Positions 12,301-21,719 of a DNA stretch of 27,018 nucleotides are shown here, in pieces. The number at the start of each line of letters is the position of its first letter. Within the stretch, counting starts at the first letter, position 1. A program made the position numbers and the translations under genes. The notes beneath the pieces were generated by a model, which ran no database searches, had not been told where the DNA came from, and saw nothing but the letters and a program-made list of their open reading frames with translations. Source of the DNA: Ichthyophonus hoferi. Its lineage: Eukaryota; Opisthokonta; Ichthyosporea; Ichthyophonida; Ichthyophonidae. The stretch spans positions 28,721 through 55,738 of the forward strand of contig NAOQ01000481.1 in NCBI GenBank assembly GCA_002751075.1, given 5' to 3'.

Positions 12301-14810
12301 ATATGAGAGGAGAGTATAGTATAGTTTAGATTAATATAGGTATAGTAGTATAGTATAGTATAGGATCGTATAGTACAGTATAGTATAGGATCGTATAGTA
12401 CAGTATAGTATAGGATCGTATATTACAGTATAGTATAGGATAGGATAGTTGTATTACTAACCGACAAACACATTCTTATATAGGACGATCTGGTGTCATT
12501 AATTCAAACCAATCAAATGGAGGTTCTTAATGAGAGTGATAACCATACCAGTAGTGCCTTGTTCAATGACGACAGTAGTTATCTGGAGTCGGATTGCGAT
12601 GAACAGGTAGGTAGGGAATGGGTGATAGTACGTATAAAGTATATAGCATGTTATAAAATATAGTATAGCACAAAATATATAGTGTAGTATAAGTAGATAG
12701 TATACTATAAATTGTATTTTATAGTCTAGTATATTATGAAATGTATAGTACAGTATAGTGTATAGTATAGTAAAGGATAGTATAGTTTAGTATGTAATAA
12801 ATTATATTATAACATAATGTAATGTCTTACACTGTCCAATACCATGCACTCTATATCTCGGCCATAGTCTACTCTTTAATACTAATGATATTTATGTGAA
12901 CTCTGAACGGAAATAAAAGAATGAAGATATAGTAAAGCATATATTATGTATATTTATTATTTCTTTTATTTTTTTAAAATTTAATTTTTTTAAAATTTTT
13001 CTGTTCTGTTCTGTTCTATTATCATCTATTCTATTTGTATAGTATGATGTAAGATATAGATTGATCTTGTAAAGGATAGATTAGTGTTATGATATAACAT
13101 AACTATATACATACATGTTATAGAGAGGGTGGGAGGAAGGGAAGAGCATGTATATACATAACATCATGCCATGGTTTATTATGATATATCATTTGCCATT
13201 GGTGCATCTATTTATATCCATGCCTTCTAATCTATCAAATCATTCTCCTTCAGCTTATCATCAGTATCCCCTTTAGCCAGCCAGTTAAAATCCACTCCAT
13301 GAGAATTGTGGCACCTAATGATGGTTGGTTTTGTTCGTATATTCCTATTTTTTATTGGTTGGTTTAATAATTGTATGTTACCAATATACCACCTGATTGG
13401 TCTAGCCTTTTAATACACGAGGTTAAACGATTCGATTTATGTCATGTGGAGGGGAATGATATGATCGGTTAGGAGATATGAATATAAAGAGATTCTTCAA
13501 TGATAAATGTTATATAATATTAAACTATGGTTGTGATGTTGTGTATGTGTATCCGCTTTGTCCTTCTCTCTCCTTCTCTCTCTCTTTCTTTCTCTCTATA
13601 TATATGTTTATAGTGATGTTATTGAATATCCCCAATATATACTTTATAATATCAATATCAATATGTATCTTATATTATACTATACTAATAAAACATATGA
13701 CAATAGAATAAAATCATATTTTGAAAGATTTCTTTTAAAAAAAACAAATAATAATAGTAATAAATACATATATAAATTGCAATGTTTGTTAACCATTGGC
13801 AATTAAGGTGGTACTATCTCCCAATCAAATCGTGACTCTTTACTATTTTTTGCTATGTTGATTGGTGAGTGGCATAGCCTAATGAGAACTTATGCATCAG
13901 TGTTTGGTTCTTATATATTAAATTATATTATATTATAATGCACTATACCATATCATACTAAACAAGTCTTTTATATTTATATCCCCTTTCTCACCCAATC
14001 TCGTCTTTTCCCTCAGGCACTGCCCCTAAAGATATAAAGATATTTATCAACCAGGCCAACCCTCCTAGCTTCGATGAGGTAGATACATAATATAATATTA
14101 TATGTATTGTACTATAATATAATATAATGTTTGCAAACAGATATCCATCTGCCAATTATAATCTTCTTTCTTGTCCAATCACAGGCGGAGAGTCTACCCT
14201 GCGTCCAATCATTTTGCCTAACTCCCGATGACGTCAAAGGAACTCTCCTTCCTTTCATGTTTGTTCGCTTCCAAAATGTACAGAGTATCACAGTAAGTAG
14301 TGTGGGATAAAATAACAGAATATGTTATATTATTATAGTAAGAGTATAGTAGGATATTTAGGTATAATATAATATAACAGGGCATATATGCAGGGCTGGC
14401 AAGTTTTACGTTGCAGTAGATGTATTGAAATTATTTAGTTGTTTGTAGTTGAAATTATGAATTTTCGATTAATAATAGATTACTGGTTGATCTCTAGTCC
14501 TTTATCACCCTATTGACTCTCTTCCTCTCTAGCTTTTCGTGGGTAGTAACCAGGGATCATGTGATACCACCAAGATCAAATACTTGGAGTTGATTGGATC
14601 CCCTACGAGTGGAACCAATATGAATGAGTTTAAACGGGTAAGAATTACTATATATATATATATAGGTACACATAGATACACATACATGTACATGTACATT
14701 TACACCTCTCATTTCATTAACTAATTCTCTCTCTCCTCCCACTGGCCCCACTAATTAACTCGTTAACGCCTTCACAGGTTGCTGGTAAAGCTGGTGAGGC
14801 CCACGAATAA
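9340..14810 (+). CDS. TXNL1: Thioredoxin-like protein 1 (thioredoxin + PITH domain), 11 exons
   Basis: Eleven exons join cleanly: 9340-9414, 9767-9792, 10778-10877, 11506-11571, 12003-12104, 12484-12606, 13254-13323, 14017-14078, 14185-14292, 14533-14637 and 14778-14810. They total 870 nt, or 289 residues, the length I recall for human TXNL1. The thioredoxin domain spans about residues 1-106, with the redox motif WCGPC (Cys35 and Cys38) and the cis-proline in SAMPTF (Pro79). The PITH domain follows (about 120-285), with LNESD, YLESDCDEQ, QPVKIHSM, VRFQNVQSIT and TNMNEFKR. The C-terminus GEAHE matches the conserved GESH-type tail. In animals and fungi TXNL1 is a cytosolic and nuclear disulfide reductase bound to the 26S proteasome through the PITH domain. 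The ATG has A at -3 and G at +4. Exon 2 is only 26 nt. An assembly gap lies inside intron 3 and does not touch coding sequence. Confidence 0.95.
9990..10455 (+). repeat. Degenerate CTATTATA minisatellite in TXNL1 intron 2
   Basis: About 465 bp made almost only of variants of the 8-bp unit CTATTATA (CTACTATA, CTATTGTA, CCATTATA), mixed with 6-bp units such as CTATTA. It fills much of intron 2. The long plus-strand open frames across it encode only Leu-Tyr-Ile runs and are not proteins. The reverse complement resembles the TATAGTA repeats in later introns of the same gene. Confidence 0.9.
10893..10986 (+). repeat. 94-bp direct repeat, copy 1 (left of gap)
   Basis: This segment is identical to 11223-11316 over 94 bp and ends four bases before the run of N. 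Both copies lie in TXNL1 intron 3. It starts TCTCTTCCATG and ends TTGCAGT. See the matching copy and the gap. Confidence 0.9.
10991..11222. other. Assembly gap (232 N)
   Basis: A run of N within TXNL1 intron 3, between the donor at 10878 and the acceptor before 11506. Exons 3 and 4 are complete on either side and join in frame, so no coding sequence is missing. Open frames that cross the N run are artefacts. Confidence 0.95.
11223..11316 (+). repeat. 94-bp direct repeat, copy 2 (right of gap)
   Basis: Begins at the first base after the N run and is identical to 10893-10986. Either the two contig ends overlap and were not merged, or the locus has a true tandem duplication with a period near 330 bp. 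Confidence 0.9.
11690..11850 (+). repeat. TATG/GATAGTAT low-complexity tract in TXNL1 intron 4
   Basis: Purine-pyrimidine alternating sequence with repeated GATAGTAT, GTATGT and GTGTGAT words, running between the end of exon 4 and exon 5. No clear fixed period. Confidence 0.6.
12353..12444 (+). repeat. 25-bp tandem repeat, 3 full copies plus a partial one, TXNL1 intron 5
   Basis: Copies lie at 12353-12377, 12378-12402 and 12403-12427, with a 17-bp partial copy to 12444. The unit is built of GTATAGTATAG, then GATCG, then TATAGTACA. The third copy has one difference (TATTACA). Near-identity of the copies suggests recent amplification. Confidence 0.9.
12640..12800 (+). repeat. TATAGTA-rich tract in TXNL1 intron 6
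   Basis: Repeated TATAG and TATAGTA words, less regular than the 25-bp repeat of the preceding intron but clearly of the same kind. They are in the opposite sense to the CTATTATA tract of intron 2. Confidence 0.6.
13561..13600 (+). repeat. CT-rich microsatellite in TXNL1 intron 7
   Basis: A pyrimidine tract of TCTC and TTTC words, running into TATATA. It lies more than 400 bp before the exon 8 acceptor, so it is not that exon's polypyrimidine tract. Confidence 0.7.
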
Positions 14811-14811
14811 A
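14806..14811 (+). terminator. Poly(A) signal AATAAA overlapping the TXNL1 stop codon
   Basis: The last codon GAA and the stop TAA read into AATAAA (14806-14811). A GT-rich stretch (TCTGTCAGTGTGAT) follows about 10-20 bp later, as expected for a downstream element. I see no other AATAAA on this strand before the convergent TRIAP1 coding end, so the 3' UTR may be only some tens of bases. Confidence 0.55.
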
Positions 14812-15352
14812 TTCACACTCTGTCAGTGTGATAATTCACCAATCATTGAGGTCCTTATATATATATACATATATATAATCTGAACTTGTACACCACATTC
14901 TATACCACAGATGTAGATATAGGTATAGGTATCATTATTATTATATTGATATTATACTCGGAATGTATGTTGTATATTGCCATATATTCAGGGTTAATTA
15001 AGATTTAATATGGCTTTCAGAGCATATGCCACAATGGGGTTCCTTATCCAATCACTATGAACCAGGACCGAATACCCTACACCTATTGGCCAATAGGAGC
15101 TATTGTTAGGCCATCAACTAAATAGATTGGTTTATGTAAAAGTTGTGCATATATGGTAAAAGAACCAATTGGTTAGGATGGTGGATCTTGCATGCTATGA
15201 TATAATTACTATATCAAAATTCATATTTAATATTGATGGCTTGTTTGGCAGAAAGGCTTGTTCACACAGTAATTATAATATAGACCTTCCTTCCTAAAAA
15301 GAAATTCACTGCACTAGCAATAGCCAATAATGTATCATTTTAAAAGACTGTT
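14811..15352. other. Spacer between convergent TXNL1 and TRIAP1
   Basis: About 540 bp holding the 3' ends of both genes. It contains a TATATA run around 14855-14878 and several CCAAT/ATTGG pentamers, including the palindromic ATTGGCCAAT near 15085. I see no coding sequence. Confidence 0.6.
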
Positions 15353-16221
15353 TTAGGTTTTATTGTGTGGCTCTTTTTGTTGCGTTTTTTCCTCAAAGAG
15401 GAACGAATCAAAATCGTCCAGAATCTTTTTCTCTTTAATGGCTTGCTGTGTATGAGAATAATAAGTTATAATGTGATATAATTACCCAATAGGATGGTTT
15501 AAAGTAAATTAAAATAGGAAGTCTAATTAAGGAAACCAGGGGTAGATAATGACCCAATCTTCATTGGTTTATATATAGTAGTAATTAAGCTATAGTAGGT
15601 AATGGCATACAGCTTCAAATTTTAAAATCGGTTCTAGTGCCAAAAGAACCGAAAGGTCGTGTTAGTTAAAAGCATTGGTAAGGTAAGTATTGAAATGAAA
15701 CGAATATTTGGCCAAATCGTAATAAGATTGGCTTATAATATGGCAGGCTAGAAAAAGGGATAAATGTATATATGTATATCTATACATAAGCATACATATA
15801 TATACGGCTATATATTACCATGACGCAGGTCCTATAATTTTTAAATATGACGTCACATTCACACTCAGAGGTGGAGGCTTCGCCTTTAAGGAATTTGGTA
15901 GTGTACCATTGGTTGAAACACTGCGTTAAAATTTAATTACTATTATTATCCTTATTATACATGCGTGTTAATATAACATACCTACATGTATGCCTAAATA
16001 GGACATACCAAATATGTACGTCATAGTCATAGTCAGATAACGGAAATGACTAGGGAGATTAACAAATAATAAAACACTATTTTTATTACTGTTCCTATTA
16101 TTATTATTATTATTATTATTCACTCTATTCTAATATAAACCTGTCTGACCCACTTAACATACACACATACCTCTTCGTATTCTTGTTTCAACTGGGTACA
16201 TTTCTCTCCCACACTATTCAT
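15353..16221 (-). CDS. TRIAP1: TRIAP1/Mdm35-like twin-CX9C protein, 3 exons
   Basis: Exons 16221-16171, 15920-15819 and 15445-15353 give 81 residues plus TAA; all junctions are phase 0 with GT-AG sites. The protein starts MNSVGEKC and holds two CX9C motifs, Cys8/Cys18 and Cys39/Cys49, around a KFLKGE core, then QAIKEKKI and a polar tail. This matches TRIAP1 (76 residues in human, by recall) and yeast Mdm35. In those species it is imported into the mitochondrial intermembrane space by the Mia40 pathway and binds PRELI/Ups proteins that move phosphatidic acid for cardiolipin synthesis. An additional Cys37 and about two extra residues before the second motif set it apart from the human protein. 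No upstream ATG is in frame. It is convergent with TXNL1, 542 bp away. Confidence 0.92.
15359..15364 (-). terminator. AATAAA inside the last TRIAP1 codons
   Basis: The codons AAT AAA (Asn-Lys), two codons before the stop, form a canonical poly(A) signal. The T-rich stretch just after the stop (CTTTT) could be the downstream element. I see no other AATAAA on the minus strand in the next couple of hundred bases, so this may be the working signal with a very short 3' UTR. Confidence 0.4.
16096..16120. repeat. ATT trinucleotide microsatellite in TRIAP1 intron 1
   Basis: About eight uninterrupted TTA/ATT units in the intron between TRIAP1 exons 1 and 2. Confidence 0.85.
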
Positions 16222-16320
16222 AGTGCCGTCACAGTTGCGAGGCAATGGTGTGGGCCTTGCGTGCGTCCGCGTGGCAAATATGTGTACGGGCAGTGTGAGG
16301 GCTGATGGGGACAGCAATGT
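16222..16320 (-). promoter_or_regulatory. GC-richer 5' region of TRIAP1
   Basis: Just upstream of the TRIAP1 ATG lies about 100 bp that is clearly richer in GC and CpG than its surroundings (for example GCGGACGCACGC). A CCAAT pentamer in the plus orientation follows near 16321. This is a likely core promoter or 5' UTR; no TATA box is evident. Confidence 0.35.
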
Positions 16321-16321
16321 C

Positions 16322-19300
16322 CCAATACGTTAAAGATGGGAGAGAAAGGAACAAGAAGAAGGGGGTAAGAGAAAAAAAAAAATGCAAATTTGAAGTTTAA
16401 CTTTATTATAGTCTGGCTATATTACTCTATTTTGGTAGGCATAATAATTAAACAGGTCAGGAATAAATATAAATATGTATGTGTATATTTATTGATATTA
16501 TATGTTTACATTGTTATGTGGCATAACTTATACCACTACACAATTGGATGATGATACTACAACGAGACATAATTTAAGCGATTTGAACACAAATTATAAT
16601 TAAATAATTAAATTAAACCATTTTAATAAACTATTATAATTATATAATTAAATTTAAAATTATTTAATTAAAATTATGAACATTTCGGTATTAAAGGTTT
16701 GCTAATAAAATTCAAATCATTTCAAATGTTTTTCTTGAATTCCGATTTCGCCGGACAAGTTTCAAACTACATAATATTATATATTATATTATATCATATT
16801 ATATCTAGTGTATATTAAAAATTAATATTATTTGCCATTCTGCTTATTTTGGAAGACTTGTACTTTACAATATACAATTTTAAAATTAAAAGCTTAACCT
16901 ATTATGTAGAATCATATATGATATTGATTATATTGCGCAGTATTAAAATACATAATATAAAAGAACGTGGTGTTCCCGCGTAGTTCTAAATCATAGTACC
17001 GGTTAGGTACAGTCAACTAAAATTATAAATTATAAATGTACACAACAGTACAAGTCACAATCATTATATCTTGGATCAAATGGGATTTTTCTGAACAATT
17101 AATTATTAGAATTAGAATTATGGTATGGAATACGCCACAAATGTAAGGTCAACTGCTCTTTATTCCAGATCTTGGAAGGACGGATAGCTGCCCTTACAGT
17201 ATGAACTACTTTATAGGTGGATATTAGTGAAGTTGCTATGGGATAGGGTTGTGTAATTGCTTATATACCTAATTAGTAGCCAGTGTGGGATTCAATAAAG
17301 TACTACCATTGGAACCGATACTATATTTAAATTCCAACATTAATTGTAATAAAAATATTAAATATATAGTGTAACCAACATGCAATATTGCTTTATGAAA
17401 AAAAGTACAATTATATTAAATTAAATTTATTAAAATTAATGATAATAATACAAACAACTTTGCCTATATATCTGATTAAAACACGAAAACCTAATTTACT
17501 ACAGCATGTAATTAATACCTCTACTATGATTATTACAATTATTATTACTACTATCATTACTACTATCATTATTGCCATTATCACTACTATCATTATCAGT
17601 ACCGCTTTCACTGTTATTATACTGTGGTGGGAGACTAACCTGAAAGGACAGGCTTCAAAAAAAACTATGATTTATTTTATGATATCTTTTTGTCTCAACA
17701 CAAACCTAACCATGTGCCGATTAAAATGTATTAAATTTTGTTGCAAGACCGTCAACATCCCAGGAGTAGTTATTATACGCACTACAAATTGTAAATTAAA
17801 ACGTTTAAAGCGTATCCGAGTCCAGAATGATTTTGGGTACTGTAAGCTGAACCCAAAAGGGCTTGATCTTGTCCTTTACCTGGTGATAACTGCCTAAATC
17901 AACTAGCAAGAGATGAGGACATGGTACGTCAAACAGAATTCAGAGCAACAGATACTGGTTTTATTTTTAATATTTTATTTCTAGTAGAATTTCGTTATTA
18001 AAAAAGATTGTAGTTAAGTATCTATATTGATTATTCATACTGGAAATGTGGTATATAAAAAAACTGCTACGTTATAAATCCCTAGACAAACAAGCATTAG
18101 TTATCGTTAAAGGTTATTTGTTGTAAGTATCTATGTACCAACACAGTGCGATACTAACAAACAAATAATTATCTTAAGTTATTATTTTCTATTATATATT
18201 ATAACCCAATGCGGGTTATATTTGTAGTATATCTACAATTTACATTCCCGTTGATACTGGTTTCCTGTTTCCCTTTATCCCCATCCATTTTTATCATAAC
18301 TGCGTGGCTTACTTCCAGGTTAAAGATTCGCAACAATAAATTGATTAAATCCTAGATATATATTTATGTATAATTTTTGTTTATAGATGACTTTATTTTT
18401 TAAGTTTTGAATTAAGTATATGTACATACTTAACTTACCAAATACTTTATTATAGATAAATATATATAATGTGCATTTTTTTGCAACATGTGAGTCTCTG
18501 TATTGGGTACTTTGATTTAGCATCAATTGGATATACTCTATTGGTGAATGCCACACCAGTACCATACATACAGTCATGAAGTACATGCACATTGGTAAGA
18601 TTAAATTGAATTGTAAGAAGTTGTGATTGCACCAATCAATTTACCAGGGTAAGACCTTATGTCTACTGTTGGTGCTAAATATTATAACCAGGCAAGGATA
18701 GGCGAACCAGAACCAGGTGACCTTTAAGATCTACCCAGTCCTTCATATCTTGGTAAGGGATAAAACATTAACTCCCTGTTGATGCAAGTTTTGATAATAT
18801 TGAGAAATAGCTCTGTCATGTATATATCTCTTGATTTAATCAATCGCTTTCCAAAGCAGTTAAAAAGATGAAGGCGACACAGGTCAGGGTTGGCTCTATT
18901 AATCCGAGTGTGTATTTGATATTGAAGTAGAAGCATACAAATGCTACTGTATCTCTGATGTGTATATTCAATTCTATTTGAGAAGAGATAGTGTTTTCAT
19001 CACTTATTGCCCCCAAAAGACTTAGAAATGCATATAGCAGGACTTAGAACATTAGCTATTAAGATATTGACAAGATTCAAGTGAAAATTGTTTGCTATTA
19101 AAATTTAATCCAGCACTTATACTGATTATTTGAGCATTTCTAGAGCGTCTATTTAAAACGATTTAAACGGTACTTATTCCTTCAAGTAAAACAACACAAG
19201 GAATACAACTAAGTATTGTGCTTAGCAATCGCAGTAATTTCAAGTGTAAAGGGTTTTTTCTACCGGCCTTTTGTACTCAGAACCTAGTATACTATTTTGA

Positions 19301-19478
19301 ATACTTGATAACGCCATCAATTAAACATTAAAAATTGAAGCCTATTTTTGCTATGCTGCGTTGAATATCATAATGGACATACCGAATTAAATATTAAACT
19401 CTCCATCTTGTAGAGTACAATATTGATTATTTTAATAAACACTCTAACATTAAATAATGATTGAAAGGCTTTAAAATC
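16322..19478. other. Intergenic region with weak coding-like pieces
   Basis: About 3.1 kb upstream of TRIAP1 and downstream of the protease. It contains AT-only stretches (16590-16680, 16770-16815) and a trinucleotide repeat at 17521-17600. On the minus strand, 18635-18490 (contains HDCMYGTGVAFTNRVYP) and 18936-18724 have mixed, protein-like composition. Both are about as long as chance open frames here, and I do not recognise them. No RNA gene or promoter stands out. Confidence 0.45.
17521..17600. repeat. ATT/ACT/ATC trinucleotide repeat
   Basis: Imperfect trinucleotide array of ATT, ACT and ATC words. It makes the open frames on both strands here look long (Ile/Thr runs on plus, Ile/Val/Met on minus), but they carry no protein signal. 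Confidence 0.8.
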
Positions 19479-19484
19479 TTTATT
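19479..19484 (-). terminator. Poly(A) signal downstream of the aspartic protease
   Basis: AATAAA on the minus strand lies about 70 bases after the TAG at 19553-19555. I see none between that point and the protease UAA at 19769-19771. A transcript ending here would include the open segment 19768-19553. Confidence 0.45.
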
Positions 19485-19552
19485 GTTTAAACATGTGAAT
19501 CACAGCTCCATGTCAAAGCTACTATCTGTCGATTTTCATATATAGAAATCTT

Positions 19553-19768
19553 CTATCTTCCTCTTTCTAGATTGATTCCATATTTCCTATAGCAATCTGT
19601 GGTAGTACTAGTGATTTGACCACAGGATTCAGGGTCTCCATTTGTGTCTTCAATAGTTATCGATAATTGTTTGGTGTTGATGATAGCTGCTTGATCGGGT
19701 CTGTCTTGAATAGTTAACTGTTGACCTAAAGGCTCAAACCCCAATTCTCTAAGAGCAACGATTAAAAT
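19553..19768 (-). other. In-frame open segment after the protease stop
   Basis: Directly after the UAA that ends the protease, the same frame stays open for 71 codons to a TAG. The composition is coding-like and GC-richer than the surroundings, with ELGFEPLGQQLTIQDRP, INTKQLSITIEDTNGDPE and CGQITSTTTDCYRKYG. At this AT content such a frame would rarely be open by chance. It may be a former or alternative C-terminal extension, a read-through product, or a separate exon: a plausible acceptor, GCTCTTAG, lies just before AGAATTGG. The poly(A) signal beyond it suggests it is transcribed. I do not recognise the sequence. Confidence 0.4.
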
Positions 19769-21339
19769 TTAACAATCCTCCATCTCGTAGCAAGAACCCA
19801 CAACAGGTGCTATACCAATTCTATTATTTACCCTGTTGAAATGAACCCATTTATCACGCAAAAACACATCACCTAAGGTGGTTTGTCCTCCTCCATCTTC
19901 TAATTGCAAACCGTAAACAGTCTGACCTTTTTCATTAACATGTGTTTGCCTAAAGTATTGATAAGCTTCAACCTTAACAGTAAGATTTCCATCGAAAGTG
20001 AACTCCAGGGGTGGCAGCAGTGGTAAGGAATCTTCATCCAATACAATTTCCGTTGGAAGTAGGAATTTGAAGCCGTCATTCTTAGGATCGATCTGGCATC
20101 CTGGTTTATCATTCTTATGAAGTACTTCGCAAATAACATCGGAGAATGATCGGATCCAAACATGAGGCAAGAGCAGCAACATGGTACCGCTGTCCACCAG
20201 TGCTAAATATTCCGCTGTAAATTAAATTAGAATATTTATTAGAATATGCATTGCACACAAACTTACATTAATATTTATTCAAACAATTAAAAATGCCTAA
20301 AACTATTAGAAGCCCCTTTTAAAAAAATTAAAACGTCACAAAATAGTACATTAAACCATAGAAAAGCAGATATTCAAAGCATTTACCTACTGGAGCAGTT
20401 ATTAGTTTACCATTAACAACATTTTTGTCCATTATAAGGTTGTAGCCATAATAAACGCCATACGGTTCCGGACGGACGGTACTTTAAACTATATCAGGCA
20501 GAGCACCTCCACCCAAAATCAGTCTTCCTCCATTCTCAATACTCCAGCTATGATTCTTATCAAAGCACATGGCAAACTCATTAGTTATTTGAGCAGCATT
20601 TGCCATTGTATCGGTAAGGCCGGTACCAAAATACCATTTGGAGTTAATCACTGAATTAGCGCTATATCCTATACCCAAAATTCCAGCATTCTGTCCTTGC
20701 CACATAACCTGAAACTGCTCGGTAATTATTCCGAAATACTGATTATGGGCTTTTACTCCGGCAATCAATACATCAATACTGTATGTATCAAAGACAAGAC
20801 GTGTTCCATCTCCGTAGCAGATGTTTTGGCTTCCAGGGAAAAGGTAAGGATAGTCAAGTTTGCGATTATAAAAACCTTTGGACAGATTACATTTACCAGC
20901 CTCATACTGACCCTTGTGAAACTCCTTATCGCAGCCCAGAGTCTCTGAATTCTCTTCGTAGGTAATACAATCACTGCCTACTAATAATATATCGGCTGAG
21001 CCCGTGTCAATCGCAAGGTGCATTTCCTGATTCCCTATCGTGACCTGTATTATATTGAGAGTGCTTTTACAATTAGGGTTGCAGCATTTTAAGCCAACAT
21101 AATACTGCATTACTGCATGACACCAACATGCTGGAACTTTCAATATCAGGCATGTCTGTATATTACTGTTTATAATGGCGTATGCAATAACAGATAATTA
21201 CCTTGACTGCGTATAGAGAGCCTTCCTCGAGTAGCTGCTCAGACTTGCCTTTTATGACATTTCTCCTGACGAGAGGCATGTCAAATCTAGCTTGACTCAA
21301 GCCCAAGAGGCAAGAAAGCAAAACATATGCATACTTCAT
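19769..21339 (-). pseudogene. Secreted pepsin-like (family A1) aspartic protease with an internal in-frame UAA
   Basis: Exons 21339-21202, 21104-20387 and 20214-19769 join in phase with GT-AG introns, 434 codons counting stops. The start gives a signal peptide (MKYAYVLLSCLLGLSQA) and a short basic propeptide. The first catalytic motif is AIDTGSADILL (Asp79), the flap is CYGDGT (Tyr143), and the second catalytic motif is LVDSGTMLLLLP (Asp293). The end RIGIAPV plus cysteines is typical of A1 enzymes, which are secreted or lysosomal endopeptidases. Many extra cysteines suggest disulfides. Codon 253 is UAA (20484-20486), between the lobes; frame, splice sites and catalytic residues are otherwise intact. 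The choice is a young pseudogene, a sequence error, or read-through. An upstream in-frame ATG at 21375 is too close to the TATA box to be favoured. Confidence 0.8.
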
Positions 21340-21382
21340 TTTTGCGTCGATGATAGTAGAAATGTTAATGTACATGCACTAT

Positions 21383-21390
21383 CTTATATA
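21383..21390 (-). promoter_or_regulatory. TATA box of the aspartic protease
   Basis: TATATAAG on the minus strand lies about 45 bases upstream of the preferred ATG (21339). Transcription would start near 21355, just before that ATG and after the alternative ATG at 21375, which supports the shorter start. Confidence 0.6.
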
Positions 21391-21719
21391 CCAGTAAAAA
21401 CAATAGACGGAACTTCCCTAAGAACAGAGATTTAGATTGGTAAAAGGGCCATAGATACACATGTGTATTGTAATTGGCTTACGAATGTTGTGGAGGCATT
21501 ACACTTTATATAGATCATAGGGCATTTACCGCCCAGACGGTACAGGTGCAGGGCATTGGAGCCCAGAGGCTGGTAGGTCGTTGGCTGTTAATTGGGGAAA
21601 TTTGCTTCATATTGTCTTGTATTTGGTACATATTGGTTTATGTTTGGTGCAGCATATTTAATATTTTATGTATGGCTGTACGCATACCTTTGTGGATATA
21701 TAAGTAAGTACCTGGCAAA

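Noticed and set aside
15842-15852. TGACGTCA element inside the TRIAP1 region
   Set aside because: It lies within TRIAP1 exon 2 (codons for Cys-Asp-Val-Ile) and is explained by coding sequence.
19745-19769. A 25-nt GT-AG intron joining the protease to the downstream segment
   Set aside because: All other introns here are far longer, and splicing at these sites would itself create a TAG codon.
19553-21339. Reassigned UAA codon (ciliate-like code) as the explanation for the protease stops
   Set aside because: The transporter, TXNL1 and TRIAP1 contain no internal UAA in about 800 codons, use only CAA/CAG for glutamine, and end with UAA exactly where their families end.
19769-21339. Protease as part of a retroelement
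   Set aside because: It has two lobes with separate DTGS and DSGT motifs, a signal peptide, introns and no neighbouring reverse transcriptase or terminal repeats, so it is a cellular A1 enzyme.
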